Shown here one piece after another: positions 47,201-58,438 of a stretch of 64,000 bases of DNA. Numbering within the stretch: the stretch's first letter is position 1; the number at the start of each line of letters is the position of its first letter. The notes beneath the pieces are model-generated. The model saw only the letters and a program-made list of their open reading frames with translations, searched no databases and was not told the DNA's origin. The position numbers were made by a program, and so were the translations under genes. This DNA is from Neolentinus lepideus HHB14362 ss-1 (lineage: Eukaryota > Basidiomycota > Agaricomycetes > Gloeophyllales > Gloeophyllaceae): assembly GCA_001632425.1 (NCBI GenBank), contig KV425573.1:136460-200459 (forward strand), read 5' to 3'.

Positions 47201-48790
47201 TACTCATCTCTTCCTATATGCTTCGTGACCGTATTTGCGACTACCCACAGGTCCTTGTACGGTCGTGAGGTAAAATTGTATTCGATCAGACTGCCTGGGT
47301 CTGCTGTGAATGCCACCTATTTGCAAACTCGGGCAATCCCAAGATGAGGAGTGCTCGGGTGTCCCACTGGTACGCTCTCGAGGTGATCATAGCTTCTGGA
47401 CCACGAAGGTATCATCCGTGGCAGCGGTCGTTGAAATACAGTCAAAGAATGGCCTTTAGTGTGGATACGTCTGATACGTGCGAAAGAACGTTGATTCTCG
47501 TCATGATGTACGATCGACGGTCCTCGCGGTCTGAGCCAGCGCCCGTGCGAGAGGTTGCCTCAGTCCCTTTGCAGGCGAGAAAGGTATGCGCTTTGGTCTA
47601 TGCTTGTCGGGTGGCTGGAGGTGCAACACCTCCAGCATGTCCTGCAGGGTCCCCAGGATCGCTACGAAATCGCAATGAAGGGAGATGCGATGGGAGAGTC
47701 GCCACTGTCGACGTTGAAAGGCGCAGAAGACCTGCTTGACTCCTCCGGGCACGGGACTGACCAGATGCGCTCCCAGCTTTGGGATAGGAATGGATAGAAC
47801 GTCTGAGAAGTGGCCTCCAAGCTATCTCAAGGCTACAAAGAATGCACTGGCTTTCCAATCGTCGTTCATTGAGATAACGGGTGTATTGCCCTCACCCATA
47901 AGAGATGAACTTGACAAGGAGTATTCGCGAAGGATATCTCAACGAAGAGCTGCTTTGTAGCACCACCTTATACTGTCGCAGAGTTTCGGGACTACCAACG
48001 AATAGAACGACCGAGAGACAGACAGCGCTTTTCACAGAGTCCACCAGGAACAGCGGGGCACTACGTCGGACTGTGTGACGTAGTTCAGGTCCATAAAGAA
48101 GCCCAGGTGTGGTAGGACACCATAATAAGTCGGTGAGGATAGTAGACGGCGGGTCACTTGTTGCTCAAATCATCGCCCGGTTGGATGGATGCAAGATGAT
48201 CTCAAGACCGTAGCAGCCATAGTAGAGAGGTCCTTCATCTCCAGGATCTCTCTGTTAGACTCGGAATGGATATGTAATATATTGCGAGCTAGACGCAACG
48301 GTGACCTGAAAAGAGAACTGCAGCAGCACTTACTTGTGAGAGGACTGGCAAATGTCTTGGAGCTGCTTGCAGCAAAACACGAATCAGCTAGATGCAGCAG
48401 CCAGAACAGCGGAAGGTCAGAAGCATCGTACGGTCGGGACTCGAGGCCAAGTTCTGAATACTGGCTTTCTGTAATGAACTTAATGAGTCGTAAACACTGC
48501 AACGCGTTGCATATATGCCATGAACTCGCCATGGACGTACCTTGTATGATCGTTAGCGTTTAGCATCCCTGCAATCACTTGGGAAGACGGGGACTTAGCT
48601 AAGTAGGTCACCATCGGTAAAGAGACTGAGTGAGAACATAGGGGACATTAACTGAAAGTACCTTTGGCTCTAACTTTCGACTCGTGTCTGCACTCTTCGC
48701 ACTTACCTTTTCTTCCCTTCAGTACCATCCATGTTTGGGAGTGCTTTCACATTTTGATATCAACGTCTTGGCCGTGAGTCAGGGCGAAAA
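44253..48790. other. Gene-poor stretch of 4.5 kb
   Basis: No confident gene. Minus-strand frames at 45473-46276 have one protein-like block (REVQFIMQRTLSAPSMHG, RGEWLLRLDKVQLVIDLELEG) and a hydrophobic start, and a frame at 46777-47040 starts with a hydrophobic segment (SLLYVIIFVIEYYI). These may be exons of genes I cannot name or decayed remnants. A short perfect repeat, GAACGTT-GAACGTT-GAACGTT-GAACT, sits at about 44498-44523. Confidence 0.35.
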
Positions 48791-50002
48791 ACACAGGCAG
48801 TGGGTAGCAGCTATAGGCAGTGGATGCGGCACAAGATGAGATCCCTGTTTTAGTCTGTCAGATACGAGGCTATGACGTGATTGCATTGCTCACCAAATCA
48901 TTAGAAATACCCTTGTTTTGCGAGGTTGTACCAGGTATATTATGTGGCCCTTCCACATCATTGACAGATGTGGGACATCGTTGGACGCCAGCAACGCCTA
49001 CAACATTGTTGAGTGCGCTCTATCCAACCGTATGTTTTCTAGTAGCTCTTCAACAGATCGGGCTGCCTCAACTCAGCTAGCATCAATAAACGATTCGGTG
49101 CTGAGCCTGTCGTAGTTCATTTCTGCAACGCTTTGGCCTGAGAGAGCAAGGCGATCCTGTATATTGGGAATGATGTATCCGTTAAGCATTAGCAGGTATC
49201 CACCGAGTGTAGATGTGTACGGATTGCAGAGGACTTCATATCAGCCTGCTGGATCAGAAGTTCCGCAGCTGAACGCTCCCATGCGCGACAGCTTGATTAA
49301 ATAAATGTCAGAAGCTCAGAATACCGTATCATATCAGGACGCAACATCTTTATCGCGTGAATCAGAGATTTTCAGAGCAGCGGGCGGCTACGCGATACTC
49401 ACAAAGGCTCCTGACGACGAATCAAACCCAAAGCCAGCAACCAAATCTTTCAACATCTCGACAAACACTAGTGCAAGCATCAGTCGCTCAAATCTGTCCA
49501 ACATCAACAATGCGTTGGAACAGTCGCTTTGGGAACCCTTACTCGTCACCAGAGCACTCCTCCAGTAACGATTTCAGCATCATTCCACCACCACCCTAGC
49601 TTTCTCTCGTAGTCCCTGCCCGTGCTCTTGCCAACCTTATCCTTGACTGATGAAGAAACATCACTGGCGCCGGACTTCACATTAATAGCTAGCAAGAGAT
49701 GTCCGAAAAGCAGTAGCGTCTGCGGGTTGCAAACATGAATATACAGATAATATCTTCAAGAAAAAACTAAAACGCTGTTATATTACGCGCAGTGACCCAT
49801 TACTCACGGATCTAGCATTCTCTTCAATCTTTCCTACCAAGAAATAACATATGTCCTCCGTGGACTTGGCACGTTCACGGATCCCTCGCGACTGCCCACC
49901 GAAGATGTCTTCGTCATGATCTCATTTATTAGCATACAGACAATTTAGGAGATGCAGATGTAATATGAGAAGAAGAGGAACAGGCAAGGCGGGGATGTCC
50001 AC
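48791..50002 (-). pseudogene. HAUS6-like fragment, broken copy of the right-arm gene
   Basis: Reverse-strand sequence homologous to the first five exons of the gene at 58439. The start codon is changed to GTG (50000-50002). The first exon still reads DIPALPVPLLLILHLHLLN but meets a TGA at 49922-49924, about 27 codons in. Later exons are recognisable (for example the block around 49060-49110 matching the right arm's LTTDRLLMLADS region) but carry frame changes, and the homology stops inside exon 5. It is a truncated by-product of the inverted duplication. Confidence 0.78.
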
Positions 50003-50383
50003 GACAAAGGAAGACGCGACAGACGGACTTAGCCACGGTAGGGTTCGAACGCGCGTGTGGGTGAAAGCACGTGATGTCCGCTTTGCTTACGGTGGCTATG
50101 CAGTGGCAGTGCATCCACATACTGAACGCCCGCGCTGCCGATCCCGCTATTTATCCTTCCGTTCCGTCTGCTTATCCTGTTTTCCGTGGATTACCGGACG
50201 GAAACGGCAAAATTTTCATACAATGCATTCTGAGGCTACTCTGTCGGATCTGGGAAAGTCGGAAAATCATTCAATGTTTCGCACTCGCCAGCGAAACATG
50301 CACTTCACCATCCGGACTCCGTCTACCGTGCGGGTGCAAAGTCTTGACTTCTACGATGAGAACAGAGACATCCGTATTCGATG

Positions 50384-50393
50384 TATATAAATA
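50384..50393 (+). promoter_or_regulatory. TATA box of left protease gene
   Basis: TATATAAATA, about 92 bp upstream of the ATG at 50485; the same element in the right arm (58045-58053, minus strand) sits at the matching distance. Confidence 0.65.
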
Positions 50394-50484
50394 TGCGACC
50401 CTCTGAGCATATTTCTCTCCAAGTTACATCCACGACAACGAACGTCCAGCTCGTCTAACGTCAAAATTCCAAGGACTCTGCAAG

Positions 50485-52061
50485 ATGCATTTGCCTATCA
50501 CTGCAGGCGTGGTACTCTGCGCTCTTCCTTTCATCACACACTCTTCTCCGCTACCCTCAGAAAACATGGATTCGTCTGGCACGAACATTCGTATATACAA
50601 ACGGTCGAACGGGACCGACGCTGATGGAGTGGTCGACATTGATGCACTTAAAGCACAGCTATCGGCATCTATAGAGTGGGTTCCATTCTATCTATAAATT
50701 TTGGGTTAATAACAATTATTTTAATAGCAAATTCCAGCGTGGTGCCGATGCTTACTTGAAAAATACCGGCCAACAACACCCATTGTTATTGAACGATGTG
50801 GCGAAGCGCGCCACGGCACGCGATGCTCTTACAGACGCGGATAACAACCTTTGGTATGGCCAGATTTCCGTGGGCACTCCACCGCAGACTTATACTGGTG
50901 CGGAGCAATCGAAAGTCTTTTGTTCAGTGAGCTGACTTGGCTTTCTTCAGTCGATTTCGATACAGGCAGCAGTGACCTCTTCCTGCCTGGTCCCACATGT
51001 ACAACCAACTGTCAAGGTCACAAAATCTACAACCCAAGCAAGAGTTCTACTTCTTCCGATGTCCACCGGACGTTCCGCCTCATGTATGGTGATGGCTCGA
51101 CTGTCCAAGGCGAGCAGTACAACGACACTGTAGCTATTGCCGGATTAGTTGTACGCTTACCTATCTCGATGTGCTGCTCTATCTCATATCATTGTTCAGG
51201 CAAAGAAGCAACGTCTTGGCGCTGCTAATCAATACTCAACCGGATTCTCGTCGGACAACTTCCCCGCCGATGGTTTGCTGGGCATGGGCTTCCGGTCTAT
51301 CTCGCAATACAACGCCAATCCTGTCTTCCAGAATCTTATATCTTCACACCGAGTCGACCAGCCAGTCTTCGCTTTTAAGTTAGCGAACAGCGGCTCGGAG
51401 CTGACACTGGGCGGGACGAACGGCAATTTGTATTCTGGTAGCTTCACATACACTGCGGTGACCCATGAGGTATGGGAAAAGATGTCTCCACTTGGATGGC
51501 AGTGACCGAGATTTGTTTAGGGCTACTGGCAAGTCAAGATGGACGGTGCAACTGTGAATAATCAAGTCGCGGTCACCCTGATGGACGCCATCATTGACAC
51601 CGGAACAACCCTTATTGTCGTCGATCCAACATCCGCACGTCAGATATATGCATCCGTTCCCGGCGCGCAGGATGCTAGCACCACTGTCGGTAACGGTTTC
51701 TATACCTGTAAGCAGCTGGCCAATCACACTCGATACTCTCTCGTGCTTACACAATCTTGTATAGTCCCTTGCGATAATGTCCCGAGTATTAGTCTCAGAT
51801 TTAACGGCAAAGCGTTCAGCATATCGCCGAGCATATTCAACCTCGGGCGAGTATCGCGGGGTTCATCGCAGTGTGTTGGGGGTATTGTGAACTCTGGGCA
51901 GAACGGAAGTGAGTCTGATATGGTTTACCACTCGTATCAATTCTCGGATTCTTACGGCTGTTCTAGTGGAATTCTGGATTATCGGTGACATATTCCTACG
52001 GAATGTGTACACAGTGTTTGATGTAGGCCAGAAAAGAGTAGGGTTCGCACCGCTGAAGTAG
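50485..52061 (+). CDS. Secreted aspartic protease (pepsin family A1), left copy
   Basis: Seven exons (50485-50675, 50728-50897, 50951-51150, 51200-51469, 51521-51707, 51765-51908, 51967-52061) give about 418 residues. A signal peptide (MHLPITAGVVLCALPFITHS) is followed by a propeptide and a Lys-Arg site (AKRAT). Both catalytic motifs are intact: DFDTGSSDLFLP (Asp124) and AIIDTGTTLIVVD (Asp303). The flap region is FRLMYGDGSTVQGEQY. The paired cysteine loop TYTCK/CDN and the end GDIFLRNVYTVFDVGQKRVGFAPLK are normal for fungal pepsins. It differs from the right copy by scattered substitutions and by the wording of intron 1. Likely extracellular protein breakdown. Confidence 0.93.
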
Positions 52062-52079
52062 AACTATACGGTCCCTGCC

Positions 52080-52743
52080 ACCAACTACGCCTTTGTCATG
52101 GTATATTAGAAAATTATCATTATTATCATTTGAGGAACTATTCAGATCGAGCGACAGGGCCTAGCACGCCTCCTCTTCCGTCAAAGCATGTTGGACGCAT
52201 GGTACGGTAGTGCGATATTGTCTGACAGCGATATTTGTACTGTTCTTCGGTGGAAATGCCCTACGCGGTAGCATCCAATGTGCGACTCGAAACACCTGCG
52301 GGGATAACTGGTGCATAGCAAGACGCAGTGTGTATCCTCAGTGAGCCACGACTGTGACACAGAAACATGGGCGGTGGATGTGAGACGCGACGAGTACTTG
52401 CAGCTGGGCTGCACGCCGCTTTGATCGGACAAGGTAACCGTCGAGATGCACAAAAGCCTCAAGCTTAAGATGCGGTAAGTCATCCACGATCCACATTGCA
52501 TTTCATCAGGCACAGATAGCTATACGCGCCAGACCCGTCCACCATACACACGAAGAAACATCAATAACAATAATACCTAGCCAATTGTCGTCAAAATATC
52601 GTAAACAGTAATAAATAAATATGAGAGGGCACGCAGGCAGCCCACGGGGGTTCTAGAATGTCTAGATTTTGATAAAGTTCGTCACAGCATCGTGAATGTG
52701 CATGCCAACGCTCGACCCAATACCACCTCAATTAAAATCAAAA
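52080..52743. other. Convergent intergenic region, no gene seen
   Basis: 660 bp between the left protease stop and the stop of the siderophore transporter. It is the left side of the unique spacer between the inverted arms. Confidence 0.5.
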
Positions 52744-54809
52744 TCACGCAGTCTCATCGACGTTCTTCTCATCGATGTTCCCATCCGCCTTCTCATCCGC
52801 CTCCACCACAGGCGCGGCGCCGAGCTTCCTCTCCGCCTCGGGCAGCGCCTGCAAATCGCCCAGCCGCGGGTTCTTCAAGCAGCACGCCGCGGCGAACAGC
52901 GGCACCGCGAGGCACACGCCCGCGATCGCGAGGTACCGCTGCGTCTCGTCGTACGCGCGCACGACCGCGGTGCGCTCGGGTGTGCCTACGGGGTACGAGA
53001 GGATGAACGTGAGCGGCGCGTCGTACGCAGCCGCGGCGAGCGTGCCGTTGATCGGCGCGAGGTACGTCGCGAGTTTTGAGGGGAGGGTGTTTGACCAGAT
53101 CGCGCCGGAGATCGTGTCTGCGGGTAGGTAAGTAAGTAGGAAAGAAAGAGGAAGGGGCGGGGGCGGGACGTACTGCCGAACGCGCTGCCAATTTGGTACA
53201 TCGTGAGGTACAAAGCGGTGATGACCGCAACGTGCTCGTGCTTCGTCGCTGCCTGCACGAGCGCCTGCACGGGGTACGGGAAGAACCCGCCCGCGACGCC
53301 CAGCGCGACCTGCGCGCCGATCAAGCCCGCGCGCCCGCCGTGCGCGCCCGAGCGGTAGCGCACCATCAGGCCGAGCGCCATGGCGAAGAGCAGCGTCCCC
53401 GCGACCGCGACCCACTTGATGTAGCGCACGTAGCGGAAGACGCCGCCGAGGGCGACGCCGACGACGACGGAGCAGAAGGAGTAGAGCGAGGTGATGCGCG
53501 TGGCGGTGGTGACGGAGGTGTTGAAGGAGACGAGGAGGAGCGTGTAGAGGTACGCGCCTTGGAGGTACCAGCAGAGGTTGAGGCTCAGCGCAACCCAGAG
53601 GCCGGCGAGGATGCTCCTGTCGCGGAGCAGGCCGAAGGGGACGATGGGGTGCCGCGCGCCCTTGAGCTCCCAAAGGACGAAGAAGGGGATGAGGACGAAG
53701 CCGATGACGAGCATGACGATAACGTCTGCGTGCGCCCAGCGGGAGGAGGTGCCGCCGGCGATGGTGAGTGGGATGAGGATCAGCGAGAGGAGGAGCGCGA
53801 GGAGGACGGTGCCGAGAAGGTCGAGCGTGTGGAAGAGCTGGACTAGGGTGCGCAGGCGGGAGGAGGGCGTGGAGGGGAGGATGTGTGACAGTTTGCCTGC
53901 TTTTTTAGCGCGCCGCTGGCCGAGGTAGAGGGAGAGGAGGATCGGAATGGATGTGGCGGGGACGATGATTGTCCACATGCCGACGCCTTAGTTAGAGAAG
54001 AATGAGTTAAATAAGGAGGAGCATGAGAAAGGAGGGGTTACCCCATTGCCAGGTCGAGTGCGCGATGACAGCGGAGGTGACATTTCCGGATATCCAGGTG
54101 TTGATGATGAAGGGGAGTGAGGGGATGTAGGAGAAGAAGACACGGTTCCGGAGAGAAGTGATATCCGCAATCAAGACCTCAATAAGGAGTTGGATGCCCG
54201 TCAAGCCGATTTGATAGAGAACCTGAGCAGGTACAATACATATCTGGGAGTATGTATCAAGATATACTGGCGACGCACCTGTCCACCAGCATACGTCTGG
54301 ACATTGTGAGAGGCGGCCTCGATGATGGTGCCGAGTACGTAGAAGAAGACTGAGAAGGAGATGAGCTCGAGACGGCCAAAGATGTCAGCAACCTTGGACA
54401 TGGGCGGCTGAGCAGCAGCGGCAATAACAGCCTTGACGACGTTGAGGGTGGACAGGAGAGAGTGTGATGAGTAGGAGTTGGTCGCATACGTCTGGTAGAC
54501 AGACCGGGTCTGCTGGTCTGCGGACAAGTCAGTCGAGGAAATTCTGGGAATCAAGTGAAAGGTGAGAGTCGTACCGAGGCCATAGGCATAGGCGATCAAG
54601 AAAATGCCGCCAAAAAGAACGACGAGGTCGAGCTTTGTGAGGGTCGAAGCAATAGCCTCGACGCGCTTGACACCGGGGCTCTTCTCCTCGCCCAACGCTG
54701 CATCAGCGACGATGTCTCCGCGCTGGGACACTGGCTCGGCATCGTAGAGATGGAAAGAGCGGTCAAGGCTGTGGTTGGAGCCGTTCTTGGTGATGCTCGG
54801 AGAAGCCAT
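52744..54809 (-). CDS. Siderophore-iron transporter (MFS, Sit/Mir type)
   Basis: Proton-coupled uptake of ferric siderophores. Five exons on the minus strand (54809-54575, 54517-54279, 54222-54042, 53986-53174, 53117-52744) give about 613 residues, normal for the 14-segment Sit family. Family features: [20 protein letters not shown], the loop [55 protein letters not shown], and the late [18 protein letters not shown]. The central exon is very GC-rich (with Arg/Ala-rich shadow frames on the other strand). The cytosolic C-terminus is acidic and lysine-rich. A TATATATA lies about 35-40 bp upstream of the ATG, and a GATA-type site consistent with iron control lies further up. Confidence 0.9.
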
Positions 54810-56351
54810 AGCGAGCTGGGATTACCGCGGGAGGTTTACGGGTTATATATACACTGGCAGCCAAGTAATTGACGCCGCAAAGATTGATGGACCGGCTGTT
54901 TTAACGCCTGTGCGACCCATTACTATTAGCCTCCGTGCCTTTTGACTCTCAAGGTGCAAAGGGATCCTGGCCTGGCTCTTGCCTTCTCCAGCTACTCTGT
55001 CAGTCTAACCGTACAGTCTTGTCCTGGGCTGGCTTTTGCAGTGGCGCCACGGGCTGGAGGAGCAGACCTCTGAGTGAGTACCGCCTGGAATTATCTGATA
55101 AATTTTTGATTGATCGATCCTAATAAAAGTGATCTAATCCGATTACCCTTGGTGTGCCTGGCACCTTTCATCTAATCATTTTTTGTTTTGGCACTGGAAA
55201 ATCTGCTGCACTCTCGGGCCGTAAATCTTTTGCGAATGCCGAACGTATCCTCCAAGTCCCAAACAAAAAAAAGGCTTTTAAATTATCATGATCAATGTCC
55301 CTGCTACGATGCTACCCATCTGCCGCCTGAGAGCATCTTGGAGTTGGTTCCGTTCGGCGTTGGGTCAACTTGCAAACTCGAAACTAGCGCCCGCAGCGCA
55401 GGCGTTTCAGGTATCTCAGAACGTCTCCAAGTTTGCTAGCACGCCAATCTGACAGCTAATTTTTTTACAAACGAATTCTGGTTGCTTGGTTCAGCGGTGC
55501 GATATAACTTGAACTCTTGTTGCGCAGGGTTGACCATGACGGACTGTGACTTCGGCGCCCCGAGACAAAACACCAACTTGCGCCGGACCAGGTCAACATC
55601 GCAGCAGAAACGACCTCGAGCATCGGTCCTCCTCCCGCTACGCCCGTATCTTGCTGTTGATCACACCACCACCACCGCGACCAAATCCCAGATCTCATTT
55701 CATCCACCATCGCGCGCTCGCGAACATCGGTCTCCCGAATTCAGCGTCATTGCGCACACGTTGGAATCGGCTAGCCCGTTTCCTCTCCTTATACGCGAGC
55801 CTGATCCCGAAGTCGCGCTCGAACCCTCAGGCCTCGAGCTCACAGACCCACAGCAGACTGTCGCACGCACATCCACTGGCATGGCGGCGAGTCCCCTGCG
55901 CCCTTCTCTCTCTGCTCGGTGGTCTTCCTCGCGACGCCTACATGCTGCTAGCTCCTCCGCGATATTGACTCCAAGAAAGAACACCGCGTGCCGCCCTTTG
56001 CCATACTGGACTTCGCAGGCTGCTCCGAGCATGAATCGTTGCTGACTTCTGTCCTGTACGCTGCATACTATTTTAGGTAAAGTAAGTATAGTGATCTAGG
56101 CGCTACTTTTGCAGTATCATCATAATACGGAACTAGATCCCAGTCAGTACTGATAATAATAGATCATCAAGACTAGAGGCGTGGAATAATTCTAGTTGAT
56201 TGGATTAAAGCGCACGACTCATGAGATGGCCACAACGCGCTCGACGCATCTCCCTTCACCTCACCTCGGCCATTCGCACTCACTCGGTGCCAATCACCTG
56301 GATTATGTGCAAATAATTTTATAACATATCACGACAAGAACATATTTTGTA
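54810..56351. other. Intergenic with siderophore-gene promoter
   Basis: 1.5 kb. The first 300 bp are the transporter promoter. A plus-strand open frame at 55482-56045 (Ser/Pro/Arg-rich, 187 codons) has no motif and no spliceable partner, so I do not call it a gene. Confidence 0.4.
55093..55101 (+). promoter_or_regulatory. Candidate iron-responsive GATA site
   Basis: ATCTGATAA is an exact match to ATCWGATAA, the consensus described for the fungal iron repressors of the SreA/Sre1 group. It lies 284 bp upstream of the siderophore transporter start. A nine-base match can arise by chance, but its place before an iron-uptake gene is what the known regulation predicts. Confidence 0.5.
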
Positions 56352-56369
56352 GGCAGGGACCGTATAGTT

Positions 56370-57954
56370 CTACTTCAGCGGTGCGAATCCCACTCTCGAC
56401 TGGCCGACATCAAAAACTGTGTACACATTCCGCAAGAATATGTCACCGACGATCCAGAATTGAACTAGAAGCGCCGTAAAAATCAGTGAGTGGTCACGGG
56501 TGGCAAACCATATCAGACTCACGTCCGGTCATCCCAGAATCCACAATACCCCCGACACACTGCGACGAATCCTGCGATACGCGCCCGAGGTTGAATATAC
56601 TCGGCGATATGCTGAACGCTCTGCCACCGAATTTGAGACTGACGGTCGGAGCACTATCGCAAGGGACTGCAAAACATTGCATGAGCACGAGAGTGTATAG
56701 AGTGTGATTGGCCAGCTGCTTACAGGTGTAGAAACCTTTACCGACGGTGGTGCTGGCGTCCTGGGAGCCGGGAATGGCTGCGTATATCTGTTGGGCGGAT
56801 GACGGATCGACGACGACAAGGGTCGTGCCGGTGTCGATGATGGCGGCAACCTCGCCAACCGCATTTTGATTGTCCACCGTTGCGCCGTCCATCTGGACCT
56901 GCCAGTAGCCCTAAAAAATCTCAGTCACTGCGAGCAAAGTATCGACATCCTTCCTCATACCTCGTCCGTCACATCAGTGTATGCGAAGCTCCCGGAATAC
57001 GCATTGCCATCCGTACCGCCCAGCGTCAGCTCCGAGCCACTTTCCGCTAACTTGAAAGCAAAGACGGGCTGGTCGACTCGGTGTGAAGATATAAGATTCT
57101 GGAACACGGGATTGGCGTTGTATTGCGAGATAGCCCGGAAGCCCATGCCCAGCAAACCATCGGCGGGGAAGTTGTCCGACGAGAATCCGTTCGAGTACTG
57201 ATTAGCAGCGCCGAGACGTTGCTTCTTTGCCTAAACAATCAACGATATGAGATAGAGAAGCGCATTGAATCGGGTCAACGTACAACTAATCCGGCAATAG
57301 CTACCGTATCGATGTATTGCTCGCCTTGGACAGACGAGCCATCACCGTACATGAGGCTGAACGTCCGGTGGACATCGGAAGAAGTAGAGCTCTTGCTCGG
57401 GTCATAGATATGGTGCCCTTGGCAGTTGGTTGTACAGGTGGGACCAGGTAGGAAGAGATCACTGCTGCCTGTATCGAAATCGACTGAAGAAAGCCAAGTC
57501 AGCTTGCTGGACAGGAGACTTATTATTTGATTGTTCCGCACCAGTATAAGTTTGTGGTGGAGTGCCCACGGAAATCTGGCCGTACCAAAGGTTGTTATCC
57601 GCATCGGTCAGAGCGTCGCTGACCGTCGCGCGCTTCTCGAAGCTGTTCGATGCCAGAGGGTGTGCGCGGCCGGTGTTTCTCACGTAAGCATCAATGCCAC
57701 GTTGGAATTTGCTATGGTAATATCTGTTATCAACGTGCAATTTAGAGATCGAATAGAACTCACAATATTGATGCGGATAGTTGTGCTTTAAGTGCATCCA
57801 TGTTGGCTACTCCGTCAGCGTTGGTCCCGGTCGACCGTTTGTATATATGAATCTTCGTGCCAGACGAAGTCATATTTTCTGAGGGTAGCGGAGAAGAGTA
57901 TGTGATGAAAGGAAGAGCGCAGAGTACCACGCCTGCAGTGATAGGCAAATGCAT
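56370..57954 (-). CDS. Secreted aspartic protease (pepsin family A1), right copy
   Basis: Seven exons on the minus strand (57954-57764, 57711-57542, 57483-57284, 57230-56961, 56910-56724, 56666-56523, 56464-56370) give about 418 residues, with every exon the same length as in the left copy. Signal peptide start MHLPITAGVVLCALPF; catalytic DFDTGSSDLF and AIIDTGTTLVVVD; end GDIFLRNVYTVFDVGQSRVG. Several surface positions differ from the left copy (for example ENMTSSGTKIHIYKRS against ENMDSSGTNIRIYKRS), which suggests both are kept as working genes. A Lys-Arg site (FEKRAT) marks the likely propeptide end. Confidence 0.93.
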
Positions 57955-58438
57955 CTTGTAGAGTCGTTGAAGTGTTGACGTTAGACTAGCTAGGCGTTCG
58001 TTGTCGTGGATGTAACTTGGAGAGAGATAGGCTCAGAGGGTCGCATATTTATACACATCGAACACGGATGTCTCTGTGCTCGCTGCAGAAGTCAAGACTT
58101 TGCACCCGCACGGTAGACGGAGTTCGGATGGCGAAGTGCATGTTTCGCTGGCGAGTGCGAAACATTGAATGACTTCCCGACTTTGTCGGATCCAAAAGAG
58201 TAGCCTCACAGTGAATTGTATGAAAAATTAGCCGTTGCCGTCCGGTCATCCACGGAATACAAGGATAAGCAGACGGAACGGAAGGATAAACAGCGGGATC
58301 GGCAGCGCGGGCGTTCAGTATGTGGTTGCACTGCCACTGCATAGCCACCGTAAACAAGGCGAACTCCACGTGCTTCCATCCCACGCGCGCGTTCGAACCC
58401 TACCATGGCTAAGTCCGTCCGTCGCGTCTTCCTATGTC
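57955..58438. promoter_or_regulatory. Divergent promoter of right protease and HAUS6-like gene
   Basis: 484 bp between two divergent starts. A TATAAATAT (58045-58053, minus strand) lies about 92 bp upstream of the protease ATG. Confidence 0.6.

Larger units (their letters stand above)
48791..52079. repeat. Left arm of a 3.3-kb inverted duplication
   Basis: Matches 56352-59689 in reverse complement over its whole length, with point differences and small indels. It carries an intact aspartic protease gene and a broken HAUS6 fragment. Homology stops sharply at CACAGG near 48791 and just after the protease stop at GTCCCTGCC (52079). Confidence 0.85.

Noticed and set aside
47344..47960. Overlapping open frames on both strands as genes
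   Set aside because: No recognised motif on either strand, and the frames overlap each other without spliceable continuation.
50035..50060. GGTTCGAA in both inverted arms as part of a tRNA
   Set aside because: No acceptor, D or anticodon stem can be formed around it; it is just shared upstream sequence of the duplication.
52692..53928. Plus-strand open frames over the siderophore transporter
   Set aside because: Arg/Ala-rich shadows of the GC-rich central exon; the minus-strand reading has all the family motifs.
55482..56045. 187-codon plus-strand open frame as a gene
   Set aside because: Composition is Ser/Pro/Arg-rich with no motif, no splice partners and no clear promoter.
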